From positions 1,860,001 through 1,924,000 of the forward strand of contig BSYQ01000003.1 in the NCBI GenBank assembly GCA_030272585.1: a DNA stretch of 64,000 bases, given 5' to 3'. Under the pieces are notes generated by a model. It was not told the origin of the DNA. It made no database searches and worked only from the letters and a program-made list of their open reading frames with translations. This document shows positions 1 to 9,820 of this stretch, piece by piece. The first letter of the stretch is position 1, and every line of letters begins with the position of its first letter. A program made the translations under genes and the position numbers. Source of the stretch: Bryopsis sp. KO-2023 (lineage: Eukaryota > Chlorophyta > Ulvophyceae > Bryopsidales > Bryopsidaceae).

Positions 1-1445
1 AGGAGCGGCGAACATCTCCTCAGTGTAGTCACATAAAATCAGTTGTGCAAGTATCCACCAAGCAAATTCGAATGAAAGGTCTAAAGATTCTAACTACACT
101 TTCCAAACTGTACTTTGTGTTAACACAAGTACAACGTTGTACGGTACAACTTGTACCTTGTTCAATTGAAGCTTTTTACACAAGTCCGTATTTATTTCCA
201 ACATAAATAATATGTAATAATATGTTATTTATTTCCACAATCAATGAAACCAATGTTCAACCCATGTGCAACAGACGCTGATTACACAAGTCTGTTTTTA
301 TTTGCACTAGATGCTGGGTAGTTTGTTGCCTTCTCTATACCTGGCAGCGTTCATCAAACAAAACAAAGAAACACAATTACATGCGAAGGTGCCGCCCGCC
401 AGCGTTCCTCACTGACGAGCAAAGAACAGATCCTTGGTACATTCTTGAAGGCGTCGGAGAGAATCCTATCTGAAGCTAAGTGCTTCGAATATAGTTCACA
501 CGAACTTCTTCCAAGACACTTTTTTTCTTCCGATAAAATTGATTGCCACCACAATCGCACTCCCCCCCTCCCAAAAAAAAAGTCAGCAAGAAAAAATTGA
601 TTAATGAAAAAAAAGATCCCCTGGAAATCCACTGCACTGTGCCTCAACCAAATTGGTTTTTTGATTGCAAGTGGCCCCCACAAAAAAGTGCTTTGCTCCC
701 CCCCCCCTCCCTGAAATCCTGGCAGCGCCATGGTTGCAACAAAATTGACTGGAGGCAATATCGACTGTCTTTGTATTTTGGTGGGGGGGGGGGGGGGCTG
801 GCTGGACTGAACTGTGGTGTGGTGTGCAATAGTCAGCAGGGTGACTTGATTCAATCGAAAAAACCAGATGGAAAACTTTTGTGGATGATCGATCCTTGGA
901 TCCACAGCAGGACTCCAGATTCCAGGACCAAATAAAAACAAGAAATAAACTGAAATCGATAAAGAATGAAAACATTTCAGGAAAAACAGGCTAGAGAAAA
1001 GGAACACACAAAAATTCTATTGTTGAACATTTAAACACATTTTCCCCACATGAAGAAGCACCGAATAGGAATTATCCTATTTCAATGTTTTCTTTTTTTT
1101 ATACCAAAAGCGCTGGAGGTCAATCAATCAATGATAATGCTGTTGCCTGAGAAGCCACTGGAAGGACCTGGAGAGGTTTTGTCCAACAAGTACCAACAAT
1201 AGAAAAATTCCCGAGCGATGCGTCTGCACGGTCCGCATTCCACACTCAACCCAGCAAACATCGTCTTGCTTTTTTCAAAGACCGTGTCTTTTCCCGAAAA
1301 GACGAAAGCGTGAACAAAACTTCGAAACAAAGGACAGCATGGATGTGACATGAGGAGGGTGGCGGCGCTTTAACAGCCGGAAACGGACACTGTCCTTCAG
1401 TGAATAGAACAATCGCTCGATAATCCGTAGCAAAGGAAGACAGCA
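1..1445. other. non-coding region upstream of the ankyrin gene
   Basis: I see no supportable gene here. The stretch is AT-rich and carries one copy of a dispersed repeat (637-745) and long C and G runs near 560, 700 and 783-797. Overlapping reading frames on both strands around 540-1000 come from these homopolymers and the repeat. The last few hundred bases probably hold the promoter and 5' leader of the gene starting at 1446. Confidence 0.5.
637..745. repeat. dispersed repeat, copy A
   Basis: This segment shares most of its bases, in order, with 3699-3810. Shared blocks include the opening CTGTGCCTCAACCAAATTGG, a TGGCCCCCACAAAAAA block, a C-rich run, and a closing GCCATGGTTGCAACAAAAT. Orientation is the same in both copies. 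It looks like a fragment of a mobile or SINE-like element, but no ends, target duplication or coding capacity are visible. Confidence 0.7.
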
Positions 1446-2934
1446 ATGTACCGCGAGCTCGTCTGTGTGCTGTTTTGGTTGGCGGCCGCCGCCGCCGCCG
1501 CCTCGAGGCCCATCCATGAGGTGGGTGGTGCGGCTTGGTTTTGATTTCGGGATGCGTTTGGGTGATTTGGGCTTGAAAGTATTGTTATGGACAGGCTGCT
1601 GCGATTGATCTCCAAGCAGACAAGACTGCTTTCAGGAAATTGCTTCAAGATGAGGCCGAGCAACCTGCGGTAAAGTTTTGGGAGGTAGTGCCACGAATGC
1701 CGTCCAGCTTTACTTCGTCGTTCGATTCGATCTTGTTCTCGTTCCTCTTCGGTGAAGTGAAGTGAAGTGTTTGGCACACCCGCTTACTTTGTCGATACAG
1801 ACTAAATCGCCACAAGATAGCGATTTATCGAGTGGTGAAGAGAGACTGTTGAAAGCTGCAGAGCTTGGGGACGTCGAAACTGTGAGGAAAGAGATTGAAA
1901 AGGGGGTTGATATCGACGTGAGGACGGGCAATGGACGGACTGCTGCACACTATGCCGCCCAAGAAGGCAGAGCAGATGTCGTCCAACTTCTGTTGGAGGA
2001 GGGTGCAGACCTCCAAGTTCCTGACGATGATGGCTTCAAAGCCATTTCAACTGCGGCCTATCATTGCCAGACTGCGGTCTTGCAAGTTTTGTTGGACAAC
2101 GGAGTGGACATCGAAGAGAGGACCGAAGCAGGCTTGACTCCTTTGTTTTTGGCTGCACAAGAAGATTGCTTAGATGCCGTCAAGTTTCTACTTGAAAAAG
2201 GGGCCGATATCGAGGCGAAGTCGACAGAATCTGGGGCAACTCCACTTCTCGTCGCCAGTGAATCTGGCAAGCCAAAGGTCGTCCAGCTTCTGTTGGAGGA
2301 GGGTGCAAACCTCCAAATTACTGACAAGTATGGCTTCAAAGCCATTTCGATAGCTGCCTTTTATTGCCCGACTGAGGTCTTGCGAGTTTTGTTGGAAAAC
2401 GGAGCGGACATCGAAGAGAGGACCGAAGCGGGCGCGACTCCTTTGTATTTGGCTGCACAAAAAGGTTGCTTGGCTACGGTGAAGTTTCTACTTGAAAAAG
2501 GAGCCGATATCGACGCAAAGTTCACAAGAACTGGGGCAACTCCACTTCTCGTCGCCAGTGAATCTGGCAAGCCAAAGGTCGTCCAGCTTCTGTTGGAGGA
2601 GGGAGCAGATGTGAACGCAAAGAACGATTTTGGAAGGGCACCGCTGGCGGCGGCTGCTCTTAAAGATAAGAACTCACAAGTGATTCTTGCTCTGATCGAT
2701 GCTGGTGCGGATGTGAACGCCCAAGACGACGAGGAAGATACCGCCTTGCAAATTGCAGCCATGTATGGAAAAAAAAGCAATGTCGAGGCGCTTTTAGGTG
2801 CAGGGGCTGACGCATCAGTTGTTGGTATTCTTGGTAAACCCGCGCAAAAATCCGTCTTTGAAAAAAACAAGAAGGATTGCAATGTTGATTTTTGTGAGGA
2901 GAGTGAGGAGGAGCTCCGTGGTCTGTTCGATTAA
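1446..2934 (+). CDS. secreted or ER-targeted ankyrin-repeat protein
   Basis: The model has three exons, 1446-1520, 1595-1669 and 1801-2934, all joined in phase 0 by GT-AG introns of 74 and 131 bp, giving about 427 residues. Exon 1 encodes a signal-peptide-like start: charged residues, then LVCVLFWL and a run of alanines. Exon 2 adds a short acidic linker. Exon 3 encodes about ten ankyrin repeats with typical cores such as TPLFLAAQ, VVQLLLEEGAD and VKFLLEKGAD, then a short acidic tail. Ankyrin repeats bind other proteins; the partner cannot be told. Most ankyrin proteins are cytosolic or nuclear, so the signal-like N-terminus is unusual. The repeat block contains a 300-bp tandem duplication. 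A model starting inside intron 2 would lack an ATG, which is why I prefer the spliced start. The ankyrin part is certain; the first two exons are good inference. Confidence 0.85.
1981..2605 (+). repeat. 300-bp tandem duplication inside the ankyrin gene
   Basis: Units begin at 1981 and 2281, and a third truncated one begins at 2581. The period is exactly 300 bp, that is 100 codons or three ankyrin repeats. The opening GTCCARCTTCTGTTGGAGGA recurs at each start, and long stretches are identical between the first two units. Divergence is modest and the frame is kept, so this is a young in-frame duplication or a gene-converted pair. Confidence 0.9.
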
Positions 2935-4483
2935 GCGCACGACTGAGCTTTTGACCAATCCGGGGATTTCGTGACAACAGTTCTTTTTGGGGTTTCAGAT
3001 GGGATATGTTTTCTGCACACAGGTGCAGACTAGCAATTTTGAGACTGTGCAAGGAAAATTTTGATTTTCTTTCTGTGACGATGATGGACAACAATGTTTT
3101 GTGTTATCTTTGCAAGCTATTTTTCAAGGCTATTTTTTCAAATTGAAAATGTTTTTTTACAAGTTGCGCAAGTACGCCCGTGCTATTTCCTTCTTATTCA
3201 TCCTGCAAATCGACAAAAATAGTTTGGGGCCTTGATAATAGGTACACAGGCGATCAGCTCAAAAGTCTAGTGGTGGGTTTTCTAAAACCCAAAATAATTA
3301 TTTTGTTGTACTTTGTGCAATAGATACTTTTTACAATTGTCAGTTTTTATTTCCACAATTAATCAACCCGGAACCCGGAATACCTTGTCTATCCTCGATC
3401 AAAAGAAACAGAATCAAACGACAAAGAATATCGCTCCAAAAGATATATATATATATATATCCCGTAGCTGAGAATTGTCGTGGATTTGGGTTTGATTTCA
3501 TATGTTTTGCGGCGGAGCCAAAAGGCAAAAAAAAACAAGGTTTTGGAGGATTTTCTTCGGACAGTGGTCATTTGATCCCCCAAATAAAACGATTCAGCAA
3601 GCAAAAAAATAAAACTAATCAGTTTTAATCAATATTGATTGATTGAAAAACAAACAAACAAACAACATTTACATTTTATTGATTGAAAAAGACTTCCCCT
3701 GTGCCTCAACCAAATTGGTTTTTCGTTACAATTGGCCCCCACAAAAAAATATTCCCCTCCCCCCGCCTCCCTTCCCTGAAATGCTGACAGTGCCATGGTT
3801 GCAACAAAATCTCAATGTTCACACAATCACCAAGTCCTCATCAAACACCAAGTAATTCACCCAGTGTCACCACCTACCTCCCAAACCAGCGGGGCGCTGG
3901 TTGTGTGATTTCAGTTCCTTCATTCAACAGGTCATGAGATTGGGTAATAATAGTTCCTCCTCCTATATGGAATAAATAAGCAATCCGCCACCAATATTAG
4001 ATTTCGGGGACCACAGGTCTTTGAATATGGTCTTTGAATGTATTCCATATAGATCTGAGATGGAGACTGATCTGAAATAAAAACGAATCCTGCACAACCT
4101 GTATAAAATTGTTCAATTAATGATGAATTGTTCAATTGTTGTCAAGGACGTTTTTTTGAACAGAAAAGAAAAATCTCACATCGAGAGAATAAATCAAATC
4201 ACATCACATCTACAGCAACGAACGATAAAATGTTTTTTTCTTTATTTAGAGACCTTCCTAGCAGTCCTCCAGAAATCTCGCTGGCTGCTCCTTCCCAATT
4301 TTAGGTTATAAATTCTCCCTGATGCTCAATCCAAGAAGCTTCCCTGAACTGCAACCGATCCTCCACTGACGAGGTTTCTCTAATTCCTAAAAATCATATA
4401 TAAATAAATGAACTGAGGTGGCTAGTGGTAAAACTCTCTGATCACGAATTTCAGCTGCGAGCATTCTGAAACCACGTAGAAAT
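2935..4483. other. intergenic region between convergent genes
   Basis: The first part is probably the 3' UTR of the ankyrin gene. The rest is AT-rich, with an (AT)n run near 3441-3461 and the second copy of the dispersed repeat at 3699-3810. Short frames here have no recognisable protein or splice structure. Confidence 0.5.
3699..3810. repeat. dispersed repeat, copy B
   Basis: Same-orientation partner of 637-745, sharing the same ordered blocks with scattered substitutions and small indels in the C-run. It ends at the same GCAACAAAAT sequence, which suggests a real element boundary on that side. Confidence 0.7.
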
Positions 4484-5484
4484 TTAGTTTCCACCAAGAC
4501 CGAATGGAAGATTGATACCGCCACTTCCACCAGCTCCACCACCGATGCTTTTGACGAGGTCCACCTTGCTTATCAAGATTTTCTGGGAGAAATACACCAC
4601 CTAGTTCAGTGTCTTCAATTCCTCCGTTGGGAGGAAGAAAATGTATATAAGCAAAAACAAGGCAAACGCCTCCGGTAATTACCAGATAACTTGAACAGCC
4701 GTCTGGTAAGACGACCATACCCAAAATCCTCAAAAGAATCTTGGGTGTCCAATGATCAATGGAAGCACTTTTTTTCAGACGCAATCCAACATGAAACGGT
4801 CCAACGTGACGCAGAAACGTGACGCAGAAACTTACAGCGACACCACCGACTCCGCCGCCGCCACCACGGCCGCCGCCACTTCTTCCACTTGGGGCACCGT
4901 CTACTGGGGCTGGGGTCGGGGTAGGATCCAAAGCTGGAGCTGGATCAATCATAGCAACAGGCTTGGCACCTTTCTTTCCAGCTGATTCCACCACCACCAC
5001 GGAACCTGCCTTCTTGCCACTCTAAAATACGCCATAAAATTCTTTTCTTTTCTTTTCGAGTCGATGAAAGCGACACACCGGCAGGTAAAACAGAAAACAA
5101 GCACCAAAACTTCCACCACTCCTGCCTCAGCCATCGCGCACCTCCACTGGGTCTTCAACAACCACCTTCTTTGTCGGCGGGGGAAGAGGTGGGGCAGAAA
5201 CTTCTTCCACCACGATCTTCTTCGGTGCCGCAACCACGCTCTTTTCTGCTGCTTCCACCTTCGTGTAGGTGACTGTGGGATCCGACTTTTTGCCTGCAAG
5301 CACCAACAAGCTACCTAGCTCGAGAGGCGTGGATCTATCGTGCAACGACTTGACAGTAGCAAAACCACGCAATACAACTGCAGCCGAGGCACCAATTCTC
5401 TATACTGCTGGTGCCCAGTTGCATACCGACGGCCAATACGACAAGAGCTGCCAAAATGGCGCAGGTGGCGCCGGTGGTCCTCAT
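4484..5484 (-). CDS. small secreted Pro/Ala- and Gly-rich protein
   Basis: The minus-strand model has four exons, 5427-5484, 5142-5293, 4836-5021 and 4484-4564, with matching codon phases and GT-AG introns; the product is about 158 residues. Exon 1 encodes a clear signal peptide (MRTTGATC then ILAALVVLAVG). The mature part begins with lysine-rich segments (KKSDPTV, APKKIVVEEV, PPTKKVVVE). A Pro-Ala stretch (DPAPALDPTPTPAPVDGAP) and Gly/Arg-Gly-rich segments follow, and the protein ends GGINLPFGLGGN. There are no cysteines after the signal region and no known domain. I do not recognise the family; a structural wall or matrix peptide is plausible. The last intron (4565-4835) has a weak pyrimidine tract. 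An alternative acceptor near 4707 would give a short different C-terminus ending in a nearby stop. Confidence 0.65.
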
Positions 5485-6619
5485 GGTCGGTAACTGAATG
5501 AGAAGTCGAGACAAGCACACGCAAAGGGTTCCTCCAATGTCTCGAACTGCTCAAACAGTGGTTTCCAGACGGGAGCACTTCAGTACTCTATCCCTCGCTG
5601 GGGACATATTTATTCCAAAAACGCTCCCACAGTATTGTTTTGTGTGCACAACGATGTTGCATGGTCTTCCGTTTGAGGAACTGTTCCGTCAGGGGGGGGT
5701 TAGACAATCTCGGTGTTCGCAGTTGCAGGTGCAGTTTTGGCACGTGATCGACATGTCACCAATCGGCATTTGCCATCCATCATGACAGTTGATCTTGCAT
5801 GGATGCCCTTGGGGCAGGGAGCTTGGAGCTGCCATCCCGGGCTTCTCTCAGGGCTCCTGATCGAGAGGAAAGTCAGCCAAGCGTCCATTGAATTTGCGTT
5901 CAACTGTTTGTTGAGCGTATGAAAGATGGATTGCTTTTGTTCGAAACAGAAACAGGAGTACCTTGTTCTCTGTAACTTGATGTGTGAATAATCAACCTTT
6001 GCCTCTTCGCGAAGCGTGCGCCCCTTCTGTTGCGACGGGTCCGTGGAATCTATCCCTCTACCCAGCATCGCCAAACTGCAACTAGGATTGTCGTCCGCGA
6101 TTCACGCTCTGTTCTCGTCTCGCATGCTTTCACAGCTTCCTCTCCCACCCCCAACATTAGAAAAGTCGCATCGCATGTTGTGACGGAGCTAGAAAGAACA
6201 TGGCAGATGTACTGCCACCAGATGTAACGATTATTCCGATGATAATTCGGAAGAATGGAATTGCCAACTCACACTGATAAACAGTCGTATTTTACGCTGC
6301 TCTATGTGAGACCTGGTGGTTCGTACGTCGGGTTCAATTCCTGACGAGGTCGATGACGTAGGAAAAGTTGTATATTGATGCGCTGGAAGATATCGAATAG
6401 CTGGCACGCCAACCCATGGCTAGCGCAGAGTACTAGGAGTCTTACTGCCGGCACTGTCATTTTATGGCATCCGAGGTATGACTTCTGCGAAACGTGCGGC
6501 TGGGAACACAAGGAGCCAGCGAAAACACTATGGATTCCAGCGAAACAGATACAACTCTCTACGAAAAGTGATCTTTTAGGCGATACGCACGACTGGCAGT
6601 CGGGTCGCTAGTCGACCCC
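5485..6619. other. non-coding region with tRNA-like B-box fragment
   Basis: No gene is supported. Frames at 5500-6070 lack splice logic or motifs. At 6328-6344 there is a perfect tRNA T-arm shape: a 5-bp stem around loop TTCAATT, matching an RNA polymerase III B-box. No acceptor, D or anticodon arm can be built around it. It may be the remnant of a tRNA-derived SINE. Confidence 0.4.
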
Positions 6620-7540
6620 TGTCGTGACGCCGAACTCGCGGCCAGCACACATGCGCTAGCGCTGGAACCAGCCGCGAGTATAAAAACTCCACAGAATTCT
6701 GATAAAAGGTAGACAGAACTCGGTGACTACCTCGTTTACTTCTTATCTCGGACATCTATCTATAGGAGAACTCTCTTATCGTGACGGACTTAAGGAAGCT
6801 TCGCGACTTACCTTAAACGGGAATCCCGACCGGACGAGGTACTTCTGGCTAAAGATCGCATTATCCAAGGTTTTCTGAAGTACACTTGTGAAATGGGATA
6901 CACCATCCCTTCTCTTTCTGTAAAAATATTCTCTTGCTATTATTCTTGTGTCTCTGAGTGTCCTTATGCAAAATAGACTATTTCTGATCAGACTTTAATT
7001 CTAGAAAGAAAATAGAAGTGGAGTCAGAATAGTAAGGGAAGGTGCTGCCCTTCCCTTAGGAGGTTTTTCTCACTCAGAGGAGCTACCCTCTCCTCTGAGT
7101 GTCTCCTTTTGTTTTTGGTGTTGGTGTTTGTGTTTTTATGTTTCTCCCTTCTCCAGCTCAGTTTCCAGAGTCCCCTTAGGCCATGGTCTCTTAGCGACCA
7201 CCCTCCAGGGGACTCCACTTTCTGTCTCGGTCTCGGGAGCAAGGCCCTCTTAGCGGGTGTCTCCGTCGACTTAGACTCGTATTGCGTTCAGGTGCCTGGT
7301 CTTAGGCCTTTCGTTGTTATGGGGAGTCGAGACTGTGACTCTCGGATGATGATGATTGTTAGTGCGACTGGTCTTAGCCGACTTCTTGGGTGACAATAGT
7401 TTCAGTGCGTCGCAGTTTAGATACCGCCGACTCAGTTGCTGTAGACAGACTCTGCGGTAATTCAGTGCGACTCTATCTTCAGTCGCGGCGCGAATGAAGA
7501 GTTAGTAGTTGTGCCGAATGCGTTTTCGGAGCGTCACAAC
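6620..7540 (+). mobile_element. probable solo LTR of a retrotransposon
   Basis: About 920 bp bounded by short imperfect inverted ends: TGTCGTGACGC at the left and GCGTCACAAC at the right. A TATA box (TATAAAA, 6679-6685) lies near the left end, as expected for an LTR promoter. Two strong adjacent hairpins follow at 7033-7058 (10-bp arms) and 7071-7101 (11-bp arms), perhaps in the R region. No gag or pol coding sequence and no second LTR are present, so it reads as a solo LTR relic. I could not find a convincing target-site duplication. The family is unknown; the end sequence recalls Gypsy-type LTRs. Confidence 0.45.
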
Positions 7541-8637
7541 TCAGAAAAACAAACAAACAAAGATTGCAAACCAACAAAACCAACAAAATCGCAAAATCGC
7601 AAAATCGCAAAATCGCAAATTTTTTGGGGCGAGGTCCACCCAGACCCCCATGGGCGAGCCTGCTGCCAACCAAAAAACAAACTTCATTCAGAATTTCTGA
7701 ATCTCCAACGCACCTGGTGTTTTTGAACAAAAGCAAACTGAATTCAAAATCACCGACATTCCTTCTCACAAATCGAAAATGCACCACAGCAATTCAACCT
7801 TTTTTTGATGCAGAAGTTAAGTCATCTTATTTTACGGTTGAAAAAAAAATTGAAGTGTCCGTTTCGGCTTTTTTTTTTTTTTTAAATCGTGGTGAGTTGT
7901 TTTGTCCTTGAGGCAGGAATGCATGCGACAAAAGCACAGGGGTAGATGATTGTGTGTGTGTGTGTGTGGGGGGGGGGGGGGTTGCTGAATGAAATGCCGT
8001 ACTTGTGTTGGCAGGTGTTGGTTTGGACACAGTCCAAACAGCAAAAGCCAAAAACTTCTCATGGAGAGTTAGGTTCACAACACAGACGTGCTGTCGTGGA
8101 TTCTGAAACGACCAAAGGGGTTGGACCGTTAGAAGGGTGGCAGTTATATCAGTTGAGGAAGTTATGAGGTTGTAACGGTTGTGTGGACTGGGTCATGAGG
8201 CAATGAAAGGAAGGACTGAGAAGGAGCAAATGCCTTTCTGCTGAAATTTGTTGATTGGATGTTCTGTGTGTGGTTGTGAAGATATTCTTGCTCTCTTCTG
8301 TGTATAACTCGCCACGATTGCAATGCCTCATTCATTCAAACTTATCGCTTCAACATTTCGGAGGACATGTTGGGGTCTAAACCTTGCGAAAAAATCCTAG
8401 GGCCATCTTTGAGCTTTGAGGGTTTTTTTTTGGCTTTTTTGGGGGTTCTGAAGGAAGGAATTGTAAAAAGTGTTGCTCAAAATAGATCAATAATAATTAT
8501 TAAACAATTTCTGGTGCCGACGATGAATCGTGCGTCACCCTACGTTCCATTGCCCGGTTTCTGGCTAGCGGAAAAGAAGGCGAAAAAACAGCCCTTTCGC
8601 GCGCGTCCGTTTCGAACAAAGTGTGTGACTCCCGCTG
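7541..8637. other. intergenic region upstream of the YEATS gene, with simple repeats
   Basis: Holds an 8-bp tandem repeat (GCAAAATC, about four copies, 7585-7619), a long T run at 7869-7883 and a (TG)n plus G12 microsatellite at 7948-7981. The 8-bp array directly downstream of the LTR could be the tail of a non-LTR element, but nothing coding supports that. The last 200 bases should contain the YEATS gene promoter. Confidence 0.5.
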
Positions 8638-9820
8638 ATGGCGAATTCTCCCGTGGAGGACGAGCAGCAGACGTTCGAGGATGCGAAAGGGGTGAAACGT
8701 GTGCGAGACACGGAGTACGTGTTGCCCATTTGCATGGGGACCGTAGCCTTCTGGCTCGGGAAAAAAGCGTCGGAAGAGAAATCCCATCGCTGGACGGTTT
8801 ACGTGCGTTCCCCACTGGGAGAGGATATGTCGCACATACTCGAATCGGTGACCTTCAGGTGGGGTGGTTGGTTATTCTACCTGAGAGCGTTTTTTTTTTC
8901 AGTTCTTCTCGTTTTACGCTGCGCGTTGTTTAGAAACGCCGCAGAAGGCCTCGGCGAAGGGTGGGTTGAGGAAAGCGCCGTGGTCGAAAATCGAACGCGA
9001 TTGCCTGAAAAGTGCATGCTGCATGTTCATTGCATGTCATGCAGACAACAAATCACATATCTGCAGCTGAAAACCATGCCCTCACTGAGTCAGGAATAGA
9101 GTATCTATATATAGGAATATATATGTAGTTTGCCAGGGATCAATTTTCTCCGATTGTGGTGGATGCACATAGTATGTCTATTAATTGATGGCTTTTTTTT
9201 CCTTTCGATTATCGGCAGAACTATAAAGGTCCACCCATTTCTGTTCAGCCTGGATGCAATATTAAATATATGTTTACAGAAAGGAAAAAGAAGAAATCCA
9301 AGGAGAGGAAAGTGCTGTCTGGGTACACTTCGATCTGCAAATTTGAGTGGAAAAAGTAAGGGGTTGAATCCTTTTTTTTTGTGGTCTTGTTGGCTTTTTT
9401 CAACGAAGGTTACACCCCAGTTTTCCCAATGCGGAAAGAGTGGTTTCGACACCTCCCTACGAATTGACCGAACATGGATGGGGCGAATTCGACATCACCA
9501 TCGTGTTGAAATTTTGCAAAGATTCTGGGGATTCGGAGCTGGAGGTCGTCCATCGACTGAAACTCTATTCGGAAGAGTCGGGCAACCAGAGCACCAAAAA
9601 GGCCGTTGTGAGGGAAATCTACGAGGAGCTCGTGTTTTCGGAGCCGACTGTGGGTTTCTATGAAAGGGTCAGCAAAGCGGAGAGAGTGGCTGCGAAAGAC
9701 TCGGATCTTGCACAGCATTTCCCCAAACATGATGAACAACATGACCTGACTAAAGTACGGAACGCTAGGATTCGTGTGGCCAGCTCTCTGAAGAAACAAA
9801 AGGCTCAAAACAATCGATAG
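8638..9820 (+). CDS. YEATS-domain protein, GAS41/YAF9 type
   Basis: Two exons, 8638-8858 and 9409-9820, are joined within an Arg codon by a 550-bp intron; the product is 210 residues. The protein is a nuclear reader of acylated histone lysines and a shared subunit of the NuA4 acetyltransferase and SWR1 remodelling complexes. The YEATS fold fills roughly residues 28-150: HRWTVYVR, LHPSFPNAERVVSTPPYEL, TEHGWGEFDI, then LYSEESGNQSTKKAVVREIYEE, which is close to the GAS41 family pattern. The aromatic and GW residues of the acyl-lysine pocket are in place. A charged C-terminal helix (about 150-210) matches the coiled region used for complex assembly. Length agrees with the family (about 225). The start is the first ATG with an N-terminus of plausible length. 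Confidence 0.93.

Noticed and set aside
1762-1800. GTG-initiated start of the ankyrin gene
   Set aside because: GTG is not a normal start here, and an upstream ATG exon with a signal peptide splices in frame.
6328-6344. tRNA gene suggested by a perfect T-arm
   Set aside because: No acceptor, D or anticodon arm can be folded around it at tRNA spacing.
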